64,000 nucleotides of DNA from the NCBI GenBank assembly GCA_963716865.1, contig CAVQUF010000005.1, positions 434,001-498,000 on the forward strand, read 5' to 3'. The number at the start of each line of letters is the position of its first letter. Position 1 is the first letter of the stretch. The DNA is from AC-32 sp963716865 (GTDB taxonomy: Bacteria; Actinomycetota; Thermoleophilia; Gaiellales; Gaiellaceae). Under the pieces are notes generated by a model. That model ran no database searches. It saw nothing but the letters and a program-made list of their open reading frames with translations, and was not told where the DNA came from. Below are positions 54,860 through 62,906 of this stretch, one piece after another. Position numbers and translations under genes: made by a program.

Positions 54860-55564
54860 CTAACCGCGCCGGTACTCGCCGGCCGCGTCGACGAGCGCCT
54901 CGAACAGGCGCTGGTCGTCCCCTTCCTCCGGATGCCAGAGCACGCCGAGCGCGAACGTCTTGTCGGGATCCTCGACGGCCTCGAGCGTCCCGTCCTCGGC
55001 CCAGGCCGCCTCGCGCAGGCCCTCGCCGAGCCGGCCGAACCCCTGGTGATGGTGCGACTTGACCGGCGTGTGCTCGCCGAGCAGGCCCGCGAGCTGCGTC
55101 CCCGGCACGAGCGAGACGTCGTGGTCGGAGAACGTGCCGGCGGTCTCCTTGTGCTTCTCGTCCCCGACCAGCTCCGGGAGGTGCTGTAGGAGGTCGCCCC
55201 CGAGCGCGACGTTCAGGATCTGGCTGCCGCGGCAGACGGCGAGCACGGGCAGGTCGCGTGCCAGCGCGGCGCCGAGCAGCGCGAGCTCCCCCTTGTCGCG
55301 GTCCGGATCGACGCCGTCCGTCGCCGGGTGCGCCTCCTGCCCGTAGGTGTCCGGATCGAGATCGGGGCCGCCGGAGAAGATCAGGCCGTGGACCGCAGCG
55401 AGCGTCTCCTCCACGCCGTCCTCGCTCGGCGGCACCAGCAGCGGCCGCCCGCCCGCCCTCTCGACGGCGCTCACGTACGCGGCCGGCACGAGGGCGGCCT
55501 CGACGTGCCAGGCGCCGAAACTGGCGTCGGCGACGTAGGTCGTGATTCCGACGACAGGCTTCAT
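54860..55564 (-). CDS. class I glutamine amidotransferase / gamma-glutamyl-GABA hydrolase (PuuD-like)
   Basis: The 234-residue peptidase C26 protein starts PVVGITTYVADASFGAWHVEAALVPAAYVSAVERAGGRPLLVPP, has LIFSGGPDLDPDTYGQEAHPAT, the nucleophile LPVLAVCRGSQILNVALGG, and the catalytic His/Glu pair in VKSHHHQGF and ALGVLWHPEEGDDQ. PuuD hydrolyses gamma-glutamyl-GABA; other relatives act on folyl-polyglutamates. ATG 55564 has an imperfect -10, TAACTA, 12 nt upstream. There are no puu genes nearby. Confidence 0.88.
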   Translation of the reverse strand: MKPVVGITTYVADASFGAWHVEAALVPAAYVSAVERAGGRPLLVPPSEDGVEETLAAVHGLIFSGGPDLDPDTYGQEAHPATDGVDPDRDKGELALLGAALARDLPVLAVCRGSQILNVALGGDLLQHLPELVGDEKHKETAGTFSDHDVSLVPGTQLAGLLGEHTPVKSHHHQGFGRLGEGLREAAWAEDGTLEAVEDPDKTFALGVLWHPEEGDDQRLFEALVDAAGEYRRG

Positions 55565-55626
55565 CCCACGTAGTTAAGCGCTTCCGGCGGTCCTGGCGCG
55601 GGCCTTCTCCTGCGATCATCCGCCCG

Positions 55627-56529
55627 GTGAGCAAGGGAACCCGGATCGGTCTCGTTGGCTGCGGGCGCTGGGGCGCGCTCATCCTGCGCGACCTTTGCGC
55701 ACTCGGCTCCGAGGTCACGGCCGTCGCCCGCTCTCCGGAGAGCACGGCCGCCGCCGAGCAGGGCGGCGCCGCCGGGGTCGTCACGTCGCAGGCGGAGCTG
55801 CCGGAGGTCGACGGGATCGTGATCGCGACGCCGGTCTCGACGCACGCGGCCGTTGCCGAGGAGGCCCTGCGGCGGGGCGTACCGATCTTCGTCGAGAAGC
55901 CGCTCACGGACGACCCCGAGGCCGCGGAGCGGCTCGCCGCCGGGCACGGCGACCGCCTCTTCGTGATGGACAAGTGGCGTTACCACCCTGGTGTCGAGGA
56001 GCTCGGGGCGATCGCACGGTCGGAGGAGCTCGGCCGCGTGATCGGCCTTCGCACCACACGCATCGGCCGGGAGCGGCTGCGCGACGTCGACCCGGTGTGG
56101 GTGCTCGCGCCGCACGACCTTTCGATCGCGCTCGAGATCCTCGGCGGGCCCATGGAGCCGCGCAGCGCCGCGGCCGACTCGGTCGACGGCCGCGCCCTCG
56201 GCCTCTACGGCCTGCTCGGCGAGAGCCCGTGGCACGTGCTCGAGGTCTCGGGCCGCGCGGACGAGCGGAGGCGTGAGGTCGTTCTGGCCTGCGAGGGCGG
56301 GCTGGCCGTCCTCCCCGAGAGCTACACCGAGAGCGTCCGGATCGTCCGGGGCGACGGCACAGACGACGAGCTTCGGCCCGTGTCGACCGAGCTGCCGCTG
56401 CTCCGCGAGCTGCGCGCGTTCATAGAGCACCTCGGCGGCGGGCCTCCGCCTCGAAGCAGCGCCGCCGAGGGGGCCGCCGTCGTCCGCTCGCTTTCCCGGC
56501 TGCGGGAGCTTGCGGGGCTCCCGTCGTGA
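55627..56529 (+). CDS. Gfo/Idh/MocA-family oxidoreductase
   Basis: The 300-residue protein has the dinucleotide-binding start RIGLVGCGRWGALILRDLCAL, SPESTAAAEQGGAAGVVTSQAELPEVDGIVIATPVSTHA, and the catalytic Lys motif VPIFVEKPLTDDPEAA, then FVMDKWRYHPGVEELGAI. It is an NAD(P)-dependent sugar oxidoreductase of unknown substrate. It starts at GTG; GATCAT lies 13 nt upstream. Its end overlaps the GT2 start by 4 nt. Confidence 0.9.
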   Translation: MSKGTRIGLVGCGRWGALILRDLCALGSEVTAVARSPESTAAAEQGGAAGVVTSQAELPEVDGIVIATPVSTHAAVAEEALRRGVPIFVEKPLTDDPEAAERLAAGHGDRLFVMDKWRYHPGVEELGAIARSEELGRVIGLRTTRIGRERLRDVDPVWVLAPHDLSIALEILGGPMEPRSAAADSVDGRALGLYGLLGESPWHVLEVSGRADERRREVVLACEGGLAVLPESYTESVRIVRGDGTDDELRPVSTELPLLRELRAFIEHLGGGPPPRSSAAEGAAVVRSLSRLRELAGLPS

Positions 56530-57620
56530 CCCTCGCCGCAACCGTCCTCGTGCCGACGCACGACCACGGGCCGACGCTTTCGCGCTCGGTGAGAAGCGCG
56601 CTCGCGCAGACCGTCGAGGACCTCGAGGTCTTCGTCGTCGGCGACGGCGCGCCCGACGTCACCCGGGAGCTGATGACGGAGCTGGCGTCCGGCGACCCCC
56701 GCGTCCGCTACTTCGACAACCCCAAGGGCCCTCGCCACGGGGAGCTCCACCGCCACGCCGCTCTCCAGGAGGCCCGCGGCGAGATCGTCTGCTACCTCTG
56801 CGACGACGACCTCTGGATGCCGGAGCACCTCGAGCGGATGCGGGCACTCCTCGCGGACAACGACTTCGCCTACGCGCTGCCGTTCTGGATCGATCCCGAG
56901 GACCGGATCCACTGCATGCGCGTTGACCTGGGCCTGCCGTACTTCCGCGAGATGTTCCTCGGCGGCGAGAACCGGATCCCGCTCTCGTGCGGTGCGCACA
57001 CGCTCGAGCTCTACCGGCGCCTGCCCGCCGGCTGGCGGACGACGCCCGACGGGATCTTCACCGACCTCTACCTGTGGCAGCAGATCCTCTCCGTCCCGGG
57101 CTGCCGGGTGGCGGGCGGCTCCGAGCCGACGGTGCTCCACTTCCCGAGCCCCGAGCGGATCGGGTGGAGCTCCGAGGAGCGGCTCGCCGAGCTCGACCGC
57201 TGGGCGGCGCGCCTGGAGGACACGGGCTTCCGCGGGGAGCTTGCCGAGTGGGTACTCACGGCCGCTGCCGCCGACGCCGCAGGGCTCGAGGTCGAACTCG
57301 GACGGGCGCAGGCGCGAGCTGCGGCCGCCGAGGCGGAGATGCAGCGCTCCAAGCGGAGAGCGGACGAGCTCGACCGCGACCTTCGGGCGGTGGCGTCGTC
57401 CGCCACCTGGCGCCTGCGCGCGCGGCTGGTGACGCTGCCCGGCCTGGGCGCGCCGCTCAGAGCGGCTGCGAGAGCCCTAGCCGCTCGAGGAGCTCCCGCA
57501 GCGGCGGGCTCTGCGCGTCCCGCTCCGACACCTGGGCCGAGCGGCACGGCCACGGGATCTCCAGCTCCGGATCCGCCCAGTGACAGCCGAGCTCGTCCTC
57601 GGGATCCCAGTACTCGCTGA
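56526..57620 (+). CDS. family 2 glycosyltransferase
   Basis: The 364-residue protein starts ATVLVPTHDHGPTLSRSVRSALAQTVEDLEVFVVGDGAPDVTRE, with DxD-type IVCYLCDDDLWMPEHLERM and LQQILSVPG-type acceptor region. It adds a sugar to a membrane or cell-wall glycan. It overlaps the Gfo/Idh gene by 4 nt. The last 40-50 residues (ARGAPAAAGSARPAPTPGPS) are Pro/Ala-rich and lie on the opposite strand of the epimerase gene: a 164-bp convergent overlap. The original stop was probably lost and the tail is not conserved. Confidence 0.85.
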   Translation: MTLAATVLVPTHDHGPTLSRSVRSALAQTVEDLEVFVVGDGAPDVTRELMTELASGDPRVRYFDNPKGPRHGELHRHAALQEARGEIVCYLCDDDLWMPEHLERMRALLADNDFAYALPFWIDPEDRIHCMRVDLGLPYFREMFLGGENRIPLSCGAHTLELYRRLPAGWRTTPDGIFTDLYLWQQILSVPGCRVAGGSEPTVLHFPSPERIGWSSEERLAELDRWAARLEDTGFRGELAEWVLTAAAADAAGLEVELGRAQARAAAAEAEMQRSKRRADELDRDLRAVASSATWRLRARLVTLPGLGAPLRAAARALAARGAPAAAGSARPAPTPGPSGTATGSPAPDPPSDSRARPRDPSTR

Positions 57621-57996
57621 CGGCGTACACGTGCAGCGAGGGCTCGTGGAAGTAGAAGCCGTGCGCGACGCCGTGCGGGATCACCAGCGCGGCCGGGCGC
57701 TCGCCGTCGAGGTCGACGACCGCTGCCACTCCCTCGGTCGGAGATCCGCGCCGCAGGTCACGCAGGCCCACCGACGCACGGCCGAACGGGACGGTCAGGT
57801 AGTCGTCGTGCCGGATGTGGACGTGGACACCCCGGAGCACCCCCGCCTGCGAGCGGACCGCGTTCCACTGCACGGGGACGATCCCGGTCTCCCACTCCAG
57901 GCGGTAGAGCTCGACGAACACGCCGCGCTCGTCGTCGTGCGCCTCGAGCGGCACCAGCGACGTCCCGATCGGCAGGGTCGTTGCGGGAGCGCTCAC
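57457..57996 (-). CDS. RmlC-like dTDP-4-dehydrorhamnose 3,5-epimerase family protein
   Basis: The 179-residue cupin-type protein has RGVFVELYRLEWETGIVPVQWNAVRSQAGVLRGVHVHIRHDDYLTVPFG, VDLDGERPAALVIPHGVAHGFYFHEPSLHVYAVSEYWDPEDELGCHWADPELEIPWP. The RmlC pattern of LRGxHxH is present (LRGVHVH), as is the late GCxWxDP motif. It epimerises or isomerises a 4-keto sugar nucleotide. It converges on the glycosyltransferase with a 164-bp overlap of the 3' ends; the two may act in the same sugar path. Confidence 0.88.
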   Translation of the reverse strand: MSAPATTLPIGTSLVPLEAHDDERGVFVELYRLEWETGIVPVQWNAVRSQAGVLRGVHVHIRHDDYLTVPFGRASVGLRDLRRGSPTEGVAAVVDLDGERPAALVIPHGVAHGFYFHEPSLHVYAVSEYWDPEDELGCHWADPELEIPWPCRSAQVSERDAQSPPLRELLERLGLSQPL

Positions 57997-58017
57997 GGAG
58001 TCGTATTGAATCGTGTC

Positions 58018-58380
58018 TCAGCCCAGCGCGCGGACGGCATCCTCCAGCTCCGCGCAGACAGCGTCGGCCACGTACACCGTCCACGGGTGCGCCCACGCGC
58101 CCTCCGTGTAGGCGACGACCCGCTTTCCGATCGCGTGCGCGTGCCAGGCCTCCATCGCGGTGCCCTCGTCCGGCTGGGTGAACGCGGCGAGGACGGCGTC
58201 GCATGACTCGATGTCGGCCAGGTCGCCCTCGACGATCTCCTGCTCATGACCCTCGGTCCGCCCGCGGAAGTCGCGCCGGAACGGATCGACCGGCTCGAAG
58301 CCGCGCTCTCGGAGGAGCTGCGTCGCACGACGGCGGTACTCGTCGGCGGGCGGCGGCCCGGCGAGGTAGATCCGCTTCAC
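58018..58380 (-). CDS. nucleoside 2-deoxyribosyltransferase-like protein
   Basis: The 120-residue protein has KRIYLAGPPPADEYRRRATQLLRERGFEPVDPFR, then DLADIESCDAVLAAFTQPDEGTAMEAWHAHAIGKRVVAYT, the fold and active Glu of the NDT family. Family members transfer deoxyribose between bases or hydrolyse nucleotides (e.g. DNPH1). Its promoter TACTGT overlaps the divergent queF promoter in an 18-bp palindromic gap; GTG 58380 is the start. Confidence 0.82.
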   Translation of the reverse strand: MKRIYLAGPPPADEYRRRATQLLRERGFEPVDPFRRDFRGRTEGHEQEIVEGDLADIESCDAVLAAFTQPDEGTAMEAWHAHAIGKRVVAYTEGAWAHPWTVYVADAVCAELEDAVRALG

Positions 58381-58397
58381 GCGCGTACAGTACGCGC
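58381..58397. promoter_or_regulatory. 17-bp perfect palindrome with two overlapping -10 boxes
   Basis: GCGCGTAC A GTACGCGC: a perfect inverted repeat. It fills all but one base of the 18-bp gap between divergent genes 58380 (minus) and 58399 (plus). TACAGT (58386-58391, plus) and TACTGT (58392-58387, minus) each place the first T 12-13 nt before a GTG start. So both mRNAs would start at the start codon, and the two promoters exclude each other. Confidence 0.7.
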
Positions 58398-58398
58398 C

Positions 58399-58776
58399 GT
58401 GGAACCGCCCTCGACCGAGTTCGTCGCGCTCGGCCATGCCGGCTCCGAGCACTACGCAGGGCTGGAGACATTCCCCAACCCGGGTGTCGAGCACGTCGAG
58501 ATGCAGAGCGACGAGCTCGCCGCGATCTGTCCGGTCACGAGCCAGCCCGACCTCTACGTCGCGGCGATCGAGTTCTGGCCAAAGGCGCTCTGCCTCGAGT
58601 CGAAGTCGCTCAAGCTCTACCTCGCCGGCTTCCGCAACGAGGGCCACTTCTGCGAGGCGCTCGCGGTGAAGATCCGCGACGACGTTGCCGCCGCGCTCGA
58701 GCTCCCGGCCGACGAGGTGCGGGTCACGCTCGAGCAGAAGGCCCGCGGGGGGATCACGATCACCGCGAGCACGTAG
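58399..58776 (+). CDS. queF: NADPH-dependent preQ0 reductase QueF (type I)
   Basis: The 125-residue protein has the QueF motif ESKSLKLYLAGFRNEGHFCE, EMQSDELAAICPVTSQPDLY with the nucleophilic Cys, the substrate site FWPKALCLESKSLK and a C-terminal KARGGITI. It reduces 7-cyano-7-deazaguanine to preQ1 for queuosine. GTG 58399 begins right at the homology (EPPSTEFVALGHAG); the longer open frame upstream is a shadow of the deoxyribosyltransferase gene. No other que gene is in the window. Confidence 0.92.
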   Translation: MEPPSTEFVALGHAGSEHYAGLETFPNPGVEHVEMQSDELAAICPVTSQPDLYVAAIEFWPKALCLESKSLKLYLAGFRNEGHFCEALAVKIRDDVAAALELPADEVRVTLEQKARGGITITAST

Positions 58777-58790
58777 CGAGCGTTCGCCCG

Positions 58791-59642
58791 GTGCACGTCG
58801 AGCGGCACGCCGACGCGGACTCGTTCCTCGAGCGCGCGGGCGCGTTCCTGCTCGAGCGCGAGGCCGAGCACAACCTGATCCTGGGGCTCGCCGGCCGTCT
58901 TCGCGGAGACCCGCGCCTCTACGGCGCGGATCCCTACCTCGCCGTGGCGCTGGACGGCGACCGGGTGGTCGCGGCCGCGCTCCGGACGCCGCCGCACAAC
59001 CTCGTCCTCTCCGAGGTGGACGACGAGAGCGCGCTGGAGCCGCTCGCGGAGGACGTGGGCGCGGTCTACGACAGCCTCCCGGGGGCACTGGGGCCGTCGG
59101 TCGCGATCGCCCGCTTCGCCGGGATCTGGGAGGCGCGGACCGGGACGACCGGCCGGATCGCAATCCGCGAGCGGAGCTACCGGGCCGAGGAGGCGCACCT
59201 CCCGGAGGGAGTTGCGGGCGAGATGCGGCCCTACCACGAGTCCGACCGCGGACTCGTGCTCGCCTGGATGGACGCCTTCGTCGCCGAGGCTCTGCCGAGC
59301 GCTCCGCCCGAGGACGCGGCGGGCTGGCTCGACCGGCGCCTCGCCGAGCCCGAGGGCGGGGTCGCGATCTGGCAGGACGGCAAGCCGGTCTCGCTCGGGA
59401 GCTTCGGCGGGCTGACCCCGAACGGGATCCGCGTGGGCCCGATCTACACGCCTCCGGAGCTGCGCCGCCGGGGCTACGCGAGCGCGCTCACGGCCGAGGT
59501 GACGCAGATGCTGCTCGACCGCGGCCGCCGCTTCTGCTTCCTCTTCACCGACCTCGCCAACCCGACCTCGAACTCGATCTACCAGCGCATCGGCTACCGG
59601 CCGGTGACCGACGTCGACCAGTGGACGTTCGATGGGCCCTAG
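58791..59642 (+). CDS. GNAT-family N-acetyltransferase
   Basis: The 283-residue protein has an N-terminal non-conserved half and a C-terminal GNAT fold: PVSLGSFGGLTPNGIRVGPIYTPPELRRRGYASALTAEVTQMLLDRGRRFCFLFTDLANPTSNSIYQRIGYRPV. The acetyl-CoA loop RRRGYAS is intact. The acceptor is unknown. GTG 58791 is 14 bp after the queF stop and no ribosome binding site is seen. Its stop overlaps the convergent gene by 4 nt. Confidence 0.85.
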   Translation: MHVERHADADSFLERAGAFLLEREAEHNLILGLAGRLRGDPRLYGADPYLAVALDGDRVVAAALRTPPHNLVLSEVDDESALEPLAEDVGAVYDSLPGALGPSVAIARFAGIWEARTGTTGRIAIRERSYRAEEAHLPEGVAGEMRPYHESDRGLVLAWMDAFVAEALPSAPPEDAAGWLDRRLAEPEGGVAIWQDGKPVSLGSFGGLTPNGIRVGPIYTPPELRRRGYASALTAEVTQMLLDRGRRFCFLFTDLANPTSNSIYQRIGYRPVTDVDQWTFDGP

Positions 59643-61654
59643 CCGGCCGCGGCAGGCTGCGCGCCGTTGAGCAGCTCCCGCCAGCCCTCGAGCAGCCCGT
59701 GGACGCTCGCGGCGCCGACCAGCGGCTCGTCCGGCAACGGGAGCCGGTCGGGGTAGAGGAGGAACGGTCGCGTCTGGGGGCCGCCCAGGCCGCCGTGGAA
59801 CGAGATCAGCTCCTCGAACGCGCAGCCCTCCTCGAGCTCGGGGTCGTAGAAGCTCCCGATCATGATGTCGGCCACGTGCGGGAAGCCGTCCGTGCGGAGC
59901 AGGTGGCCGGCGGCGGTGGGCGAGAAACGCGCCAGCGGGTCCTCGCCCTCGACGCGGTCCTCGGCCAGGTAGCGCATGCCGTTGGCGCCGAGGGCCACGG
60001 CCCCGTGCTGCTCCGAGCGGACGAGCAGCCAACCGATGTCGGGGTGCTCGCGCAGCGCGGACAGGAGGCCCGGATGCCGCTGCTCGATCTCCTCCATCGT
60101 GAGCCGGCGCGGCTCCTCCATCAGGTAGACGAGCCCGAGGTTGCCCGACCCGAGGACGACGAGGTGCTTGTCGCTGACGTCGTTCTTGGGGCGCTTCTTC
60201 TTCGTGTCTCCTCCGGTCGCCTCGTTGAAGGCGAGACCGACCATGGCGTTCTGCTCGTCGCCGCCCGCCCAGCTGCCGAGCGTCTCGAAGTCGCCCGAGC
60301 GCTGGACGAGCTCCTCCAGGCTGTAGCCGTTGCGCTGCTTGAAGGTCGCGCCCTGCGTCTGGCCGTGGTCGGAGAGGACGACGATCTCGTACGGCCGCGG
60401 CGCGTAGCGGCGCGCACGGTCGATGCGGCCGAACTGCTGGTCGAGCTTCCGCAGAGCCTCGAGCGTGTCCGCGCGCTCGAGGCCGGAGTGATGGGCGACC
60501 TCGTCGTAGCTCGAGAAGGTCGCGTACACCGCGGGCCGGCCCTTCATCATGTCGGTGAGCACGCCGTAGACGATCAGGTCGCGCACGAAGATGCACATGG
60601 CGGCGCGCATGAACGGGTAGAGACCGCCGCGGTGGCCGCGTGGGTGCACGTCCCGGCGCGCGGCGCGAAGGGCCGCGGACCACTCGAGGATCACTTCCCA
60701 CGTGAAGAGGACGAGCACGCGTGTCACGTTGAAGCCGTTCGCGAGGAACGCGCGATAGCCGGGGTTCGCCTTCTTCTCGGCCTCCATCCGGCTCACCGTC
60801 AGGATCACGTGGTCCGCCTCTCCGGAGAGCAGGTTGCCGCGGCTCGCTCCACCGTTCCTGAGCAGGCCGCGCCCGCTCGAGTGGGTGCGCTCGATCTCCG
60901 CGCAGTCACCCGGAGCGGAACAGGCCCAGACCGTCTTCGTCTCCTTGTCGACCCAGCGGAACGCAGGGATGTCCTCGTTGGAGCCGAGCAGGATGCCTGC
61001 CTGGCTGGCACCCGTCTGCGACGAGAGGTCCGGCTCCCACTCGGCCAGCCGGTGTGTGTCCTCGGCGAGCCAGCGGGCCATGTTTGGCGCGTTTCCGTCG
61101 CGCATCGCCCGCTGGACGACCGGCAGCGCGAGCCCGTCGATCTCGAGGAAGACGATCCCGGGCGCGTCGGTCTCGATGCGCTCCCCAGAACGGCGGGCAA
61201 TCCGCCGGATCACCTGCAGGGAGTACGTATCGTCGTCGTTCGCGCCCGTCACGACGTCGAGGACGACCGAGACCGCCGCTGCCACGAGCGCGGTGAGCAG
61301 CGCCCAGCCGAACGAGTCGACCGTGATTGCGCTCGAGAGCACGTCCGACGCGAGCACGAGCATCGCCGCATCGAGGAGGAGCACGATCAGGAAGCCCAGC
61401 AGGAGCATGAACGGCAGCTTCAGGGCGGCCACGATCGGCGGCAGCACCGCGTTCAGGACCGCGATGAAGAGGGACACGGCGATCGCGCCCCCGTACTCGT
61501 TGATCGAGACGCCCGGTACGAGCGCCGCCGCGACGAACAGGGCCAGCGCGGCGGTCACCCAGCCGACGAGCAGTCGCAGAGGATGGAAGCGCGGCCGCTC
61601 GGGCTGCCACGAGACAGGCTGTGAGTAGGTCGCTGCCGGGGCCGTGTCCGTCAC
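59639..61654 (-). CDS. holin-type membrane domain fused to an alkaline-phosphatase-superfamily enzyme
   Basis: The 671-residue protein begins with a phage-holin-4-like membrane part (PLRLLVGWVTAALALFVAAALVPGVSINEYGGAIAVSLFIAVLNAVLPPIVAALKLP..., about residues 25-130). A phosphodiesterase/alkaline phosphatase domain follows: GIVFLEIDGLALPVVQRAM, the metal motif SSQTGASQAGILLGSN, YATFSSYDEVAHHSGLERADTLEALRKLDQQFGRI and IVVLSDHGQTQGATF, ending FHGGLGGPQTRPFLLYP. Metal ligands and catalytic Thr/Ser region look complete. The extracytoplasmic enzyme may cleave a lipid or polymer phosphodiester. GTG 61654 has TAGAGT upstream. Confidence 0.85.
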   Translation of the reverse strand: MTDTAPAATYSQPVSWQPERPRFHPLRLLVGWVTAALALFVAAALVPGVSINEYGGAIAVSLFIAVLNAVLPPIVAALKLPFMLLLGFLIVLLLDAAMLVLASDVLSSAITVDSFGWALLTALVAAAVSVVLDVVTGANDDDTYSLQVIRRIARRSGERIETDAPGIVFLEIDGLALPVVQRAMRDGNAPNMARWLAEDTHRLAEWEPDLSSQTGASQAGILLGSNEDIPAFRWVDKETKTVWACSAPGDCAEIERTHSSGRGLLRNGGASRGNLLSGEADHVILTVSRMEAEKKANPGYRAFLANGFNVTRVLVLFTWEVILEWSAALRAARRDVHPRGHRGGLYPFMRAAMCIFVRDLIVYGVLTDMMKGRPAVYATFSSYDEVAHHSGLERADTLEALRKLDQQFGRIDRARRYAPRPYEIVVLSDHGQTQGATFKQRNGYSLEELVQRSGDFETLGSWAGGDEQNAMVGLAFNEATGGDTKKKRPKNDVSDKHLVVLGSGNLGLVYLMEEPRRLTMEEIEQRHPGLLSALREHPDIGWLLVRSEQHGAVALGANGMRYLAEDRVEGEDPLARFSPTAAGHLLRTDGFPHVADIMIGSFYDPELEEGCAFEELISFHGGLGGPQTRPFLLYPDRLPLPDEPLVGAASVHGLLEGWRELLNGAQPAAAG

Positions 61655-61666
61655 GGAGCGTGGACT

Positions 61667-62856
61667 CTAGGCGAGACCGGCGGCCTCGGGCTCCGGAGGC
61701 GGCGGCCGTTCGGGCTCGAGGCCCGTCTCCTGTGCCCGCGCGCGCCCGAGCTCCTGGCTCACGTGCAGCGCGGCGGAAGTGAGCGGCGCGGCCAGGATCA
61801 TCCCGACCATCCCGAAGAGGCACCCGGCGCCGATCGTCACGATCAGGACGACGAGCGGGTTCAGCTCGAGGGTCGCCCCGAACGCGAGCGGCTGGACGAT
61901 GTTCTGCAGCAGCCCGTTGGCGAGGATCACGATCACGAGCATGATCAGCGCGTCCGTCGTGCCCTGGGAGGCGAGCGTCAGGATCACCGCGAAGGCTCCC
62001 GACACGAACGCGCCGATGAACGGGACGTACGCCGTGACGAACACGACGACGGCAATCGTCCCCGCTAGCGGAACGCCGAGGATCACCGCGCCGAGCCCGA
62101 CGACGATCGCGTTGAACGCGGCCACGATCGTGACTCCCAGGAAGTAGCGACGCAGCGAGAGGATCACGTTGCTCGTGATCGTGTGCGCCACGTCGAGCGG
62201 GACGCCGAGATGGCGGTCGATGAAGCGGCGCACCGTCGGGCCGTCCTTGAGCAGGAAGAACGTCGCGAAGAAGGTGAACGTGATGAAGAAGACGAGCGAG
62301 GTTAGCCCCTGAATCCCGCCGATCACGCCCTGGATGAGCGTCTTTCCGCTTGTGGCCGCGCCGCTCTTGGCGCTCTCCTTCACGCCCGAGCTGCCGTTGA
62401 CGCCGAGGTCCTTGGCCCAGCCCTGAAGCTTGTCCGCCGCCTCGTTCGCGGCCGACTTGATCTCGGAGGATTGCTCGACGATCCCGCCTACGACGAGCAG
62501 GAAGATGAGAACGCCGAGCGCGAGCAGCCCCAGGAGCACGACCGCCGCTCCGAAGCCGCGGGAAAGCCCATGTGCCTGCATCTTCGACACGAGAGGGCTC
62601 GGCAACCGTCGCCAGGATCGCGCCGACGATGACCGGCATCGTGATGGTCGCGGTGAGGCCGACGAGCCAGGTCGCCCCGACGAGCAGGATGGACACGCCG
62701 ACGAGGAACCAGGCGAGCAGGCCCAGGTCGCGCAGCCACATCGGCGCCGAGAACACCCTGGACAGCGAGGTGGCGTCGATCTGGACGACCGTCGGGCCCG
62801 TCGTCCTCGGGCTGCTCGCGGCGCCGCGAGAACCAGTCGCGGAAAGGAACGTCCAC
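61667..62856 (-). pseudogene. AI-2E/PerM-family permease, frameshifted near the N-terminus
   Basis: The C-terminal 330 residues are in one frame: multi-helix segments with the family signatures TSLVFFITFTFFATFFLLKDGPTVRRFIDRHLG, SNVILSLRRYFLGVTIVAAFNAIVVGLGAVILGVPLA and PLVVLIVTIGAGCLFGMVGMILAAPLTSAAL. The first 90 residues are split: FRDWFSRRRE in one frame from GTG 62856, VVQIDATSLSRVFSAPMWLRDLGLLAWFLVGVS in a second, and PLVSKMQAHGLSRGFG in the third. The second junction is at GAGCCCTCTCGTG (about 62593-62610), where removal of one base restores GAG CCN CTC GTG. Either two sequencing indels or a broken gene. Confidence 0.75.
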
Positions 62857-62906
62857 GCGCGAGATTCTCGCCGCCTCGCCGGACGCACCCGGGGTACCCT
62901 CGCGGC

